From CAZGMN01 sp964526905 (GTDB taxonomy: Bacteria; Acidobacteriota; Aminicenantia; Aminicenantales; Aminicenantaceae): a stretch of DNA of 9,220 nucleotides. Position 1 is the first letter of the stretch; every line of letters begins with the position of its first letter. The stretch spans positions 1 through 9,220 of the forward strand of contig CAZGMN010000124.1 of the NCBI GenBank assembly GCA_964526905.1, written 5' to 3'. The translations under genes and the position numbers were made by a program. The notes under the pieces were generated by a model. It was not told where the DNA came from. It did no database searches and worked only from the letters and a program-made list of their open reading frames with translations. Shown in pieces: positions 1 to 7,459 of this stretch.

Positions 1-7
1 CATGGTT

Positions 8-26
8 CCTCGACCGAAGGTCGAGG
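8..26 (-). promoter_or_regulatory. Hairpin just before a possible next start codon
   Basis: A perfect 8-base stem, CCTCGACC with GGTCGAGG, and a three-base loop. On the minus strand its 3' arm ends in GAGG, followed by AACC and an ATG at positions 3-1. If that ATG begins the next gene (ispD would be usual after this gene pair), the hairpin would cover its ribosome binding site. No T-run is seen, so termination is less likely. Only the first codon could be in the window, so no gene is called. Confidence 0.35.
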
Positions 27-32
27 AGAGAG

Positions 33-54
33 AAGCCTGAAACCGAGCAGGCTT
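33..54 (-). repeat. Inverted repeat after the PIN/TRAM gene
   Basis: A perfect 7-base stem, AAGCCTG paired with CAGGCTT, around an eight-base loop, 18 bases after the PIN/TRAM stop. No T-run follows on the minus strand (the next bases are CTCTCTCC), so it is not a standard intrinsic terminator. It may be an RNA-stabilising or processing hairpin, or chance. Confidence 0.4.
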
Positions 55-72
55 TGCTGAGAGAGGATATTT

Positions 73-1062
73 CTACCGGGAGACTTCGTTGTAGCGGCCA
101 AAAATCATCTTGCCCACAGTCGTCTGCAGGACAGAGGTCACGGTGATCTCGATGTTTTGCCCGATCATCCTTCTCGAATTGTCGACGACGACCATGGTCC
201 CATCATCTAAATAGGCCACTCCCTGGTCTTTTTCCTTTCCTTCTTTAAGGATGAAAACCTTCAACATTTCTCCAGGCAAGACAACAGGCTTTAAAGCGTT
301 GGCCAGCTCATTGATGTTAAGAACAGAAATTCCCTGAAGCTGGGCGATTTTATTGAGGTTAAAATCATTGGTGATGATTTTGGCATCCAGATGCTTGCCT
401 AGCTGAATGAGCTTGGAATCCACATCCTTGATCTCAGGGAAATCCATCTGAGAGATAACTGTCACGACCTGAGAAGATTTCTGAAGATGGTCCAGTACTT
501 CCAGCCCCCTTCTTCCCCTCTGCCTTTTCAAGGCATCAGAAGAATCGGCCACGAGCTGAAGCTCCTTGAGAATGAATTGAGGAATGACAAGCGTTCCGCC
601 GATAAAGGCCGTGTCGCAGATGTCAGCAATGCGTCCGTCGATGATAACGCTTGTATCCAAAATCATGTAGTCATGGCCCACTGTTTTCTCTTGGAAAAAA
701 CGGAAAAGATGAGGAGGGGCAAGCCACTCGAACTTCCGGGTGCCAACCAGAAATCCGATGTAAGGCATGATGAGTAGAAAGAATATTCTGATAAAAGAAG
801 AAGTTGCGCTGTCTTTGGAGATGGTTTGATAGATGGAACCCAGGCCCCAGCCCAGAATAACTCCGGCAAATGTTCCTATAGTCGAGCTCCAGATGATTTT
901 GAACTGGGTTCTGCGAATCACCGTTTCCAGGTAGATGATGACCACGCTCAAGACAAAAGCAATGGCTGCCCCGATATGAGGCTTTAAATGAAAAGGAGCG
1001 AAGAAATAACCGGACAATGTTATGAAGGCGATGACGACGAAGCGAAAAATAAAAATGCCCAT
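73..1062 (-). CDS. Membrane-anchored PIN/TRAM domain protein (YacL-like)
   Basis: A protein of the YacL type: an N-terminal membrane region with four hydrophobic segments (about 4-24, 31-49, 60-78, 90-107), a PIN nuclease-like domain (about 131-255) and a C-terminal TRAM domain (about 258-320), which is a small predicted RNA-binding fold. The acidic residues expected of an active PIN centre are present: D136 in ILDTSVIIDGR, E167 in ILKELQ, D215 and D233 in TNDFN. Hence it is probably a membrane-tethered ribonuclease, but the substrate of this family is poorly known and I do not assign one. The ATG has AAGG upstream, overlapping the radA stop. In many genomes radA and this gene are followed by ispD, which would lie beyond the left edge. 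Length 329 is close to the family norm of about 350. Confidence 0.92.
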   Translation of the reverse strand: MGIFIFRFVVIAFITLSGYFFAPFHLKPHIGAAIAFVLSVVIIYLETVIRRTQFKIIWSSTIGTFAGVILGWGLGSIYQTISKDSATSSFIRIFFLLIMPYIGFLVGTRKFEWLAPPHLFRFFQEKTVGHDYMILDTSVIIDGRIADICDTAFIGGTLVIPQFILKELQLVADSSDALKRQRGRRGLEVLDHLQKSSQVVTVISQMDFPEIKDVDSKLIQLGKHLDAKIITNDFNLNKIAQLQGISVLNINELANALKPVVLPGEMLKVFILKEGKEKDQGVAYLDDGTMVVVDNSRRMIGQNIEITVTSVLQTTVGKMIFGRYNEVSR

Positions 1063-1073
1063 AGTTTTAACCT

Positions 1074-2429
1074 TTAAGATATGATTTTTAACGCCTGCCT
1101 GATATTCTCAACTCCAATTAATTTTACAGGCGGGATATCTTCTTTCGAGATTTGAGCGAGGTTGCCCTGAGGCAAAATAACGGTTTGAAAACCCAGAGCG
1201 TGGGACTCTTTCACCCTGGCCAGAGGCTGGCCCACGGAACGGATCTCCCCGCTCAGGCCGACTTCTCCAAAAAAAGCGGCCTCAGCCGGAATGGCTTTGT
1301 TCTTCAGACAGGAGACAACAGCCATGACCACTCCTAAGTCTGTGGCCGGCTCCTCGATGCTCAGCCCTCCGGCAACATTGATGTAAATATCTTCTCCAGC
1401 GAAGCTCATGCCAAGCTTTTTCTCGACGATGGCTAAGAGCATGGCCACTCGGAAATGGTCGAGACCGATGGTCATCCTTCTTGGATTTCCGGCAAAAAGA
1501 GTTGAGGAGACGAGGGCTTGAATCTCTGCCAGCAGCGGACGGGAACCCTTGATGGTGCAGACGACAACGCTTCCGGGTTCTGTTAAGGGTCTCTCTTTGA
1601 GGAAGAAGGCAGAAGGATTTGGAATGGGCTGAAGTCCTCGGTTTCCCATCTCAAAAATGGCGAGCTCTGAGACCGGCCCAAACCTGTTCTTCAGGGCACG
1701 CAGCACCCGATGGCTGTGGTCCCTCTCGCCTTCAAAGTAAAGGACAACATCCACCATATGCTCCAACGACTTGGGCCCGGCCAACGAGCCTTCTTTGGTG
1801 ATATGTCCGATGAGGAATGAGGAAACCTGGTTCTTTTTGGCGAAACGGAACACCTGGTTGGCCACTTCCCGCACCTGGCTGATCGTGCCCGGGCTGGAAG
1901 ACAATTTCGAGGAAAAGATGGTCTGGACAGAATCCAAGACAAAAATCTGAGGGCTCAGCTTCTCTGCCTGGGAAATGACCCGCTCCAGGTTTGTCTCTGC
2001 CAGGAGATAGAGGTTTCCGTCTTTTATTCCCAGCCTGTCGCCGCGAATCTTAATCTGCTCCAGAGATTCTTCTCCCGAAACATAGAGCACCTTCTCTCCC
2101 TGGGCAACAAAATCACGGCTGACCTGAAGAAGAAGGGTGGACTTGCCGATTCCGGGTTCGCCTCCAATCAGAATAAGAGAGCCGGGCACAACGCCGCCTC
2201 CAAGCACCGGGTTTAACTCTTCAATTCCAGCCTTTATCCTTTCCCTCTTCGCCTCCTTTATCTCCTGGTAGAGAACAGGCTCTGAAGGGGGGAAGGAATA
2301 TTCAGCCGGAGCCTGCTCCTCAACCTCTTCGATCAGGGTGTTCCATTCTCCACAGCTGGGGCATCGGCCCAGCCATTTTGGAGAATGGAAGCCGCAGCTC
2401 TGGCAGACAAAAATCGTTTTGCTCTTCAT
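1074..2429 (-). CDS. radA: DNA repair protein RadA (Sms)
   Basis: RadA is a RecA-related, DnaB-like branch-migration helicase used in recombinational repair. The 451-residue protein has the usual length and layout: a zinc finger (C9, C12, C23, C26; the second pair as CPSC), a RecA-like ATPase with Walker A GGEPGIGKST (89-98) and Walker B FVLDSVQT (163-170), the RadA-specific KNRFG motif (247-251), and a C-terminal Lon-protease-like domain (about 270-451) with GLSGEIRSVGQ near 391-401. All key motifs are intact. The ATG overlaps the mlaD stop as ATGA, so translation is likely coupled to the lipid-transport gene. The PIN/TRAM gene follows 11 bases after its TAA, a neighbour pair seen in many bacteria. 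Confidence 0.97.
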   Translation of the reverse strand: MKSKTIFVCQSCGFHSPKWLGRCPSCGEWNTLIEEVEEQAPAEYSFPPSEPVLYQEIKEAKRERIKAGIEELNPVLGGGVVPGSLILIGGEPGIGKSTLLLQVSRDFVAQGEKVLYVSGEESLEQIKIRGDRLGIKDGNLYLLAETNLERVISQAEKLSPQIFVLDSVQTIFSSKLSSSPGTISQVREVANQVFRFAKKNQVSSFLIGHITKEGSLAGPKSLEHMVDVVLYFEGERDHSHRVLRALKNRFGPVSELAIFEMGNRGLQPIPNPSAFFLKERPLTEPGSVVVCTIKGSRPLLAEIQALVSSTLFAGNPRRMTIGLDHFRVAMLLAIVEKKLGMSFAGEDIYINVAGGLSIEEPATDLGVVMAVVSCLKNKAIPAEAAFFGEVGLSGEIRSVGQPLARVKESHALGFQTVILPQGNLAQISKEDIPPVKLIGVENIRQALKIIS

Positions 2430-3736
2430 TTAATACCTAATTCAAGACCAAAGAATATTTCTCTTTCAGGAACAAGGGTGAAATCGTCGATTCCGGCGAT
2501 AAGATAAAAATGTCTTAAAGGAGAAAACCTTGCCCGGAGCCTGAACTGAGGACGGGGCTTTCGCTGGAAATCAAACCCCTCCAGGCTGAGCCTCAACCTA
2601 TCCTCGCCAATCGAATAATCAATCCCTGCTCCCAGTTTTGATTCCATGATTCCAGCCCTGGGAGAGAAGGCGCCCAGCTTGAATCCGCCCTGGGCCGAAT
2701 AAACGAATTTATCTCGCCAGGGGTCATGGATAACCTGGGCCAAGAAATGTTTCTTCTTATCAGGCCTGAGATCAAGGGTAAAATAATTTTTCAAAAGGTT
2801 GCTCTTTCCGTAATATTCTGCCCTCAGCTCGCCATAGATTTCCAACTCGGAAACCGGATTGACGACTTTCTCAAAATCATCCAGCGCGCTTTCTGCTCTC
2901 TTGTATAAATCTTGCTGGCTGATGAGCTTGCCCAGCGTCCCTTCACCTTTGTTAATCTTCTCCAGAGTCTCGTTCAGAAGCCTCAAAGACTCCTCTATCT
3001 TATTGAACAGTTCTCTTATTCTTTCCAGGTTGACTTTGACGCCCGGCCTATTTTCCTCGACAACATCCTTAATAAGAGAGGTCACTTCCTTTAGGTTGCG
3101 GCTGACCTCATCAATGCTTTTCTCAAATTTTTCAATCGCCTGGGAAGGCCTGCGCAGTCCATGCTCGATTTCTTCTCTGTTTGCCGCGAAAAACTCTTTT
3201 AAATCCGTTGTGAGGGTAGAAAGATTCTGGAGGGAATTTTGAAAGTTGGCTTTTGATTCCTCTCCACCGAGCATGTCTTTCAAAGCCTTTGTCATCTCTT
3301 TAAATTCATCGCCTATGGAAAGCAAAAGAGTTCCCATCTGGTCAAAGCTCACAGGGGGGATGCCTTCGATGTTCTCTCCCGGAAGACAAAAATCTGCTTC
3401 TTTGCCCGGGATGATTTCTATGTGTTTTTCCCCTAAAAGCCCCAATGAAGCCAGAGTAGCCTTGGAACCGCGGGGAACATCAATCCCGGCGTCAATGCTC
3501 AGCTCGACTTTAGCCTTGCTTCCTTTTAGTCTAATATCCTTGACATATCCGATTTTCACCCCGGCCATTCTGACCAGCGCCCTTTTTTCCAGGCCAGCAG
3601 CCGAGTCATAGGAAACATAGAGAAGGTAGCCGGGCTTTTTGAAAAGGACGCTCAAATCTCCGACGATGAAGATAAAGGCCGCGAGAACGAAGATGGCCAC
3701 TGTCAGGAAAAGCCCAATTTTTATCTCTCGCCTCAT
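2426..3736 (-). CDS. mlaD: MlaD-type MCE protein with coiled coil and C-terminal beta-rich domain
   Basis: Periplasmic lipid-binding component of the Mla-type transporter, anchored in the inner membrane. At 436 residues it is over twice the length of E. coli MlaD (about 183). Visible parts: short cytoplasmic start and one transmembrane helix (about 7-26); one MCE domain (about 37-113), ending LLGEKHIEIIPG; a long helical, coiled-coil-prone stretch (about 135-292) carrying KGEGTLGKLI (263-271); and a beta-rich end (about 296-436) with eight to ten amphipathic strands, for example ELEIYGELRAEYY, RLRLSLEGFDF, PQFRLRARF and EIFFGLELGIK. This end looks like an outer-membrane barrel region, so the protein may span the periplasm. 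It starts 55 bases after mlaF with a weak GAGAG ribosome site, and its TGA overlaps the radA ATG. MCE identity is firm; the barrel is inference. Confidence 0.9.
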   Translation of the reverse strand: MRREIKIGLFLTVAIFVLAAFIFIVGDLSVLFKKPGYLLYVSYDSAAGLEKRALVRMAGVKIGYVKDIRLKGSKAKVELSIDAGIDVPRGSKATLASLGLLGEKHIEIIPGKEADFCLPGENIEGIPPVSFDQMGTLLLSIGDEFKEMTKALKDMLGGEESKANFQNSLQNLSTLTTDLKEFFAANREEIEHGLRRPSQAIEKFEKSIDEVSRNLKEVTSLIKDVVEENRPGVKVNLERIRELFNKIEESLRLLNETLEKINKGEGTLGKLISQQDLYKRAESALDDFEKVVNPVSELEIYGELRAEYYGKSNLLKNYFTLDLRPDKKKHFLAQVIHDPWRDKFVYSAQGGFKLGAFSPRAGIMESKLGAGIDYSIGEDRLRLSLEGFDFQRKPRPQFRLRARFSPLRHFYLIAGIDDFTLVPEREIFFGLELGIK

Positions 3737-3791
3737 ATACTCTCTCTCATTCTTAAAACGCCGCCCAAATGATAACTCTCAAGGCTTTATT

Positions 3792-4538
3792 TTACCAGCT
3801 TTTGATAGGACCCTCGGCTCGGCCGTGAATAAATTGCTGAGTAACCGGATTTTTTGAATTCCGAATCTCCTCAGGACTGCCCGAATCAACGATCTTGCCT
3901 TGGTAGAGCATGGCAATCTTATCGGCAACCTTATAGGCGCTGATTATATCATGAGTTATGATCAGGGATGTAACCTTCAGCTCCTGCTTCATCCTGAGAA
4001 TCAAATCATTTATGGCATCAGCCCTGATGGGGTCGATGCCAGTTGAAGGCTCGTCATAAAGGATGATATCCGGCGAGTAGGCAATGGCTCTGGCCAGGGC
4101 AACTCTTTTTTTCATTCCACCGCTGAGCTGATATGGCATAAGATTCTCAACTTCTCTTAATCCAACCTTGGCCAGGTTCTCCGTCACCAATTTCTTTATT
4201 TCTTCGGGGGAATAATCCGTATATCTTTCCAGTCCAAAGCTCACATTCTGGCCGACTGTCATCGAGTCAAAAAGCGCAGTCCCTTGAAAAAGCACCCCGA
4301 ATCTTCGTATGACCTGGCGAAGCTCCTCATCCTTGAGCCTGGTGATTTCGACTCTATCGACAAAGACTTCTCCCCTGTCAGGCTTGAGCAGTCCAATGAT
4401 GTGCTTGAGCAAGACGCTTTTGCCCGACCCGCTTTGGCCGATGACGACCATCGTTTCTCCTCGTTCGACTTGAAGGTTAACACCTTGAAGAACTCTCTTC
4501 TGGCCAAAAGCTTTGTGGAGATCGTTGACCTGAATCAT
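3792..4538 (-). CDS. mlaF: MlaF-type ABC transporter ATPase
   Basis: ATP-binding subunit that powers the adjacent MlaE permease. From the ATG that overlaps the mlaE stop it has 248 residues; a TTG three codons further upstream is possible but less likely. All ABC motifs are present: Walker A GQSGSGKS (34-41), Q-loop Q85 in VLFQGTALFDSMTV, signature LSGGMKKR (138-145), Walker B IILYDEPS (158-165, catalytic E163) and H-loop H196 in IITHD. The segment FQGTALFDSMTVGQNV is typical of the MlaF/Ttg2A branch rather than of nutrient-import ATPases. The one-base overlap implies coupled translation with the permease. No separate MlaB-like STAS protein is encoded next to it, although E. coli MlaF needs one. 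Confidence 0.93.
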   Translation of the reverse strand: MIQVNDLHKAFGQKRVLQGVNLQVERGETMVVIGQSGSGKSVLLKHIIGLLKPDRGEVFVDRVEITRLKDEELRQVIRRFGVLFQGTALFDSMTVGQNVSFGLERYTDYSPEEIKKLVTENLAKVGLREVENLMPYQLSGGMKKRVALARAIAYSPDIILYDEPSTGIDPIRADAINDLILRMKQELKVTSLIITHDIISAYKVADKIAMLYQGKIVDSGSPEEIRNSKNPVTQQFIHGRAEGPIKSW

Positions 4539-5329
4539 TAGCCCCAACTCGCAGGAATAGCTTTGCTGAGGAAAAAGTTTGTTATGACGATGCTGATGCT
4601 GGCGATGACGACTGCCCGGGTTGTCGCCCGGCCCACTCCTTCAGCTCCGCCTTCTGCTCTCAACCCCTGCCAGCAGCCGATCAGGGCAATGATCACGCCA
4701 AAGACTGCGGCCTTGAGAAGCCCGCTGAGCACATCTCCTATTTCGATATAGAGGAGCGTATTCCTGATGTAAAGAATCCGGTTCACGCCCATCAGGTAAA
4801 CATTGTAAAAAAAGCCGCCGGCCATGCCGATCAGGTCTCCATAAAGCGTCAGGCAGGGAAGCATGATCGAGGAAGCCAGAATTCGAGGGATGACAAGATA
4901 GCGGGTTGGGTCGGCTCCCAAGGTGAAAAGGGCATCCACCTGTTCTGTAATCTTCATCGTCCCTATCTCCGCCGCCATAGCCGAACCCACTCGTCCTGTG
5001 ACCATCAAGCCGACTAAAATAGGAATGAGCTCTTTGCAGAGGCCGAGGGAGATGATCGGGCCTCCGTAGGTTTCTGAGCCGGGGCCTATGTACCTGTGAA
5101 AGCCGATGTATGTTTGAAGCCCAAAAACAAGGCCGCCAAAAGCCGCGGTCAAGGAGACAACTGGAAGAGACTTGACGCCTATTTCCTCGAGCTGCTGGAT
5201 AAAGGTCTCCTTCTCCCACGGCCTCTTAAAGAAATTCTTGAGAACCTTGACCAGCAGCAGGCCCACTTCTCCGACCTGCTCCAAAAAGGAATTGAAATAA
5301 TAAAGAGGGATTTTTGCTGACCGGAGCAT
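4538..5329 (-). CDS. mlaE: MlaE-type ABC transporter permease
   Basis: Inner-membrane permease of the MlaE family, which with an MlaF ATPase and an MCE protein moves phospholipids between the membranes of diderm bacteria. The 263-residue length is typical. Family blocks are clear: GLVFGLQTYI (66-75), GSETYGGPIISLGLCKELIPILVGLMVTGRVGSAMAAEIGTM split over about 84-125, and KITEQVDALFTLGADPTRYLVIPR (126-149). The E121 IGTM...TEQ segment is the cytoplasmic coupling region that meets the ATPase. Membrane segments are visible at about 52-73, 93-118, 148-177, 200-222 and 238-257. It starts nine bases after dnaB with only a weak ribosome binding site. Its TAA overlaps the ATG of the ATPase gene as TAATG. 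Direction and lipid of transport cannot be read from sequence. Confidence 0.92.
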   Translation of the reverse strand: MLRSAKIPLYYFNSFLEQVGEVGLLLVKVLKNFFKRPWEKETFIQQLEEIGVKSLPVVSLTAAFGGLVFGLQTYIGFHRYIGPGSETYGGPIISLGLCKELIPILVGLMVTGRVGSAMAAEIGTMKITEQVDALFTLGADPTRYLVIPRILASSIMLPCLTLYGDLIGMAGGFFYNVYLMGVNRILYIRNTLLYIEIGDVLSGLLKAAVFGVIIALIGCWQGLRAEGGAEGVGRATTRAVVIASISIVITNFFLSKAIPASWG

Positions 5330-5338
5330 TTTTAGGCT

Positions 5339-6688
5339 TCAAAAGGAATGAAATTCCATATCAGCGAAGCGGGCATATTCTTTGATAAAAGCAAGGTTCA
5401 ACTTGCCGGTGGGTCCATTCCTCTGCTTGGCGACATTTATCTCAGCCATTCCTTTGATATTCTCATCATTGGGCCGATAGAGTTCCGGACGATAGATGAA
5501 AATCACCACATCGGCATCCTGCTCGATGGCTCCTGATTCTCTCAAATCCGATAATTGAGGAATCGGCTCCCGCCGCCCTCTCTCCGGAGCGCGGCTGAGC
5601 TGCGATATCCCGACCACCGGAATCTTAATCTCCTTGGCCAATTCTTTGAGGGAGCGGGAAATATAGGACATCTCTTGGGTTCTATTCTCAAACCTCCCGC
5701 CCGGCCGCATGAGCTGGATATAATCGACAAAGAGAAGGTCGAGGTTTTGCTCCATCTTGAGCCTTCGGGCCTTGGCCTTCATCTCCATGACCGTCAGGGC
5801 AGCGGTCTCATCGACGAATATCTTGGCTCGAGAGAGGGCCTCGGCGCCCAGCTTGAGTTTTTCAAAGTCTCTTTCTCCGATAAAGCCTGTCCTCACCTTT
5901 CTTATGTCTAACTGGGCTTCGCCACAGAGCAGCCGGATAACGACCTGCTCTTTGGCCATCTCCAGAGAAAAAAAGCCGATAGAATACTCTGTCTTGATGC
6001 CTGCATACTGGGAAATGTTCAAGCAAAGCGCTGTTTTTCCCATCGAAGGCCGGGCCGCAACGACTATAAATTCGGAATTATGAAGCCCTGATGTCAGCTG
6101 ATCGAGGTCACGAAATCCCGTGGGGATTCCGGTGACCATCTCTTTCCGATCGTGGAGGACTTTGATCATATCCATGGTCGGCGCTGTCAAAGCTGCAACC
6201 TGGACAAATCCCGGCTTGACTCTCTGTTCAGCCACTTCAATGATCGCTGCCTGGGCTTCATCCAGGATCTCGTCTGCATCTTCTTTCTGCTCATAGCTTG
6301 AGGAAATGATCTTGGCTGAGGAAAGAATGAGCTGTCTCAGAAGAGACCTCTCCTTGATGATTCGGGAATGGAATTCAATATTCAAGCTCTTCGGAACTCC
6401 ATCCATCAGGGAGGAGAGATAAGAAGCGCCGCCAACCTCTTCCAGCACCCCGGCCTTTTGAAGCTCATCGCTCAGAGTGAGGATATCGACCGGAAGCCCT
6501 TTGTCGACAAGAGAGACAATCTTCTCGATAATTTTCCGGTTCGCATCTTTGTAAAAGTCCTCGGGAGAAATGATGGAGAGAACAACATTCAGGTTTTTGT
6601 TGTTAACCAGGATCCCTCCCAAGACAGTCTTCTCCGCCTCCGGACTATGAGGAGGAACTTTTTTTAAAAACAGCGAATCGAGGTCCAC
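5339..6688 (-). CDS. dnaB: Replicative DNA helicase DnaB
   Basis: DnaB is the hexameric 5'-3' helicase that unwinds the replication fork and recruits primase. The 449-residue protein has the N-terminal primase-binding helical domain (about 10-115, starting PPHSPEAEKTVLGGILV) and a RecA-like motor from about 180. Motor motifs are intact: Walker A RPSMGKT (213-219), the catalytic Glu in SLEM (E243), Walker B LLFVDYIQL with D322, GISQLSR (360-366), DLRESGAIEQDAD (381-393) and the arginine-finger region KQRNGPTG (421-428). No intein interrupts it. The start is GTG; the next in-frame Met (residue 95) is far inside the conserved domain, so GTG is required. A GGGGA lies just upstream, overlapping the end of rplI. 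No helicase loader gene is nearby. Confidence 0.97.
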   Translation of the reverse strand: MDLDSLFLKKVPPHSPEAEKTVLGGILVNNKNLNVVLSIISPEDFYKDANRKIIEKIVSLVDKGLPVDILTLSDELQKAGVLEEVGGASYLSSLMDGVPKSLNIEFHSRIIKERSLLRQLILSSAKIISSSYEQKEDADEILDEAQAAIIEVAEQRVKPGFVQVAALTAPTMDMIKVLHDRKEMVTGIPTGFRDLDQLTSGLHNSEFIVVAARPSMGKTALCLNISQYAGIKTEYSIGFFSLEMAKEQVVIRLLCGEAQLDIRKVRTGFIGERDFEKLKLGAEALSRAKIFVDETAALTVMEMKAKARRLKMEQNLDLLFVDYIQLMRPGGRFENRTQEMSYISRSLKELAKEIKIPVVGISQLSRAPERGRREPIPQLSDLRESGAIEQDADVVIFIYRPELYRPNDENIKGMAEINVAKQRNGPTGKLNLAFIKEYARFADMEFHSF

Positions 6689-6695
6689 GCTTCCC

Positions 6696-7172
6696 CTATC
6701 CTTTTTTTTCTTCTTCCCCTTCCTTTTCTTCTTCTTTCAGAACTTCAACTTTGACTTCTGCCTGCTCATCATAGTAAACCTTGATCGGCACAGCATAGTT
6801 TCCCAATCTCTTCAACGGCTCGTCAAGGACAATCTTCTTCTTGTCGATTTCATAGCCCAATTCCTTGAGGGCATCCCTGATGTCGGACGAACTCACCGAG
6901 CCGAAAATATGGTCTTTCTCTCCCGCCTTTTTCTTGAAAGTGAGGGTCGTCTGATTCAGCTTCTGGATGAGCTCCTGGTAGGACAGCCTTTCCTTCTCTA
7001 TTCTCTTTTTCAGGGCTTGCCTTTCGATCTCTATCATCTTTATATTAGACGAAGTCACCTCTATGGCTAATCTCTTAGGAATGAGATAATTCCTTCCGAA
7101 CCCCGCGGCCACATCGACAGTGTCCCCCTTCCTTCCAAGGTTTTCAACATCTTGTTTGAGGATGACTCTCAT
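6696..7172 (-). CDS. rplI: 50S ribosomal protein L9
   Basis: L9 binds 23S rRNA near the L1 stalk and reaches out from the subunit through a long helix. The 158-residue protein shows the N-terminal domain with signature GFGRNYLIPKRLA (24-36), the connecting helix at about 41-75, and the C-terminal domain with KDHIFGSVSSSDIRDAL (86-102) and KRLGNYAVPIKVY (121-133). The usual length is about 148-150; the extra residues are a Glu/Lys-rich end (about 146-158). The ATG follows GGAGGG at good spacing. It stops with TAG, seven bases before the GTG of dnaB. The rpsF-rpsR-rplI-dnaB order is widely conserved in bacteria. Confidence 0.97.
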   Translation of the reverse strand: MRVILKQDVENLGRKGDTVDVAAGFGRNYLIPKRLAIEVTSSNIKMIEIERQALKKRIEKERLSYQELIQKLNQTTLTFKKKAGEKDHIFGSVSSSDIRDALKELGYEIDKKKIVLDEPLKRLGNYAVPIKVYYDEQAEVKVEVLKEEEKEGEEEKKG

Positions 7173-7199
7173 TTTCCCTCCAATTTTAAAGCCCTCATC

Positions 7200-7457
7200 C
7201 TATTCCTCTAAGTAGGGAAGCAGGGCGAGAAGCCGCGCTCTCTTGATGGCTGCCGCCAGCTTCCGCTGATGAAAAGCGCAGGTGCCGCTGATGCGACGGG
7301 GTGAAATCTTGCCTCTCTCCAGAATATATCTTTTTAAAATATCAACATTCTTATAATCGATATTTCTGACATTTCTCTGGCAAAAACGGCAGAATTTCTT
7401 TTTTGGCGGGAAATAGCGCCGCAGCGGGCCTCTTTCTGGTCTTTGTTCTCCTGCCAT
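7200..7457 (-). CDS. rpsR: 30S ribosomal protein S18
   Basis: S18 is the S6 partner in the small-subunit platform. From the preferred ATG the protein has 85 residues; an ATG two codons upstream overlaps the rpsF stop as ATGA but stands too close to the Shine-Dalgarno. The whole S18 core is present: KKKFCRFCQRNVRNIDYKNV, LLKRYILERGKISPRR-like text (here ILKRYILERGKISPRRISGTC) and the ending KRARLLALLPYLEE. Cysteines C23 and C26 together with C60 and H63 form a CxxC...CxxH pattern, the zinc-ribbon-like form of S18 known from other bacteria. Stop is TAG. It is translationally linked to rpsF and followed 27 bases later by rplI. Confidence 0.97.
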   Translation of the reverse strand: MAGEQRPERGPLRRYFPPKKKFCRFCQRNVRNIDYKNVDILKRYILERGKISPRRISGTCAFHQRKLAAAIKRARLLALLPYLEE

Positions 7458-7459
7458 TT

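Noticed and set aside
33..54. Intrinsic terminator at the end of the cluster
   Set aside because: The stem is followed by CTCTCTCC rather than a run of T, so a standard terminator is not supported.
3246..3611. 121-codon plus-strand frame opposite mlaD
   Set aside because: Antisense shadow of the MCE coding region; no ribosome site and no recognisable motif.
4641..5219. 192-codon minus-strand frame within mlaE
   Set aside because: Arg/Pro/His-rich shifted-frame reading of the MlaE coding sequence, with no plausible domain.
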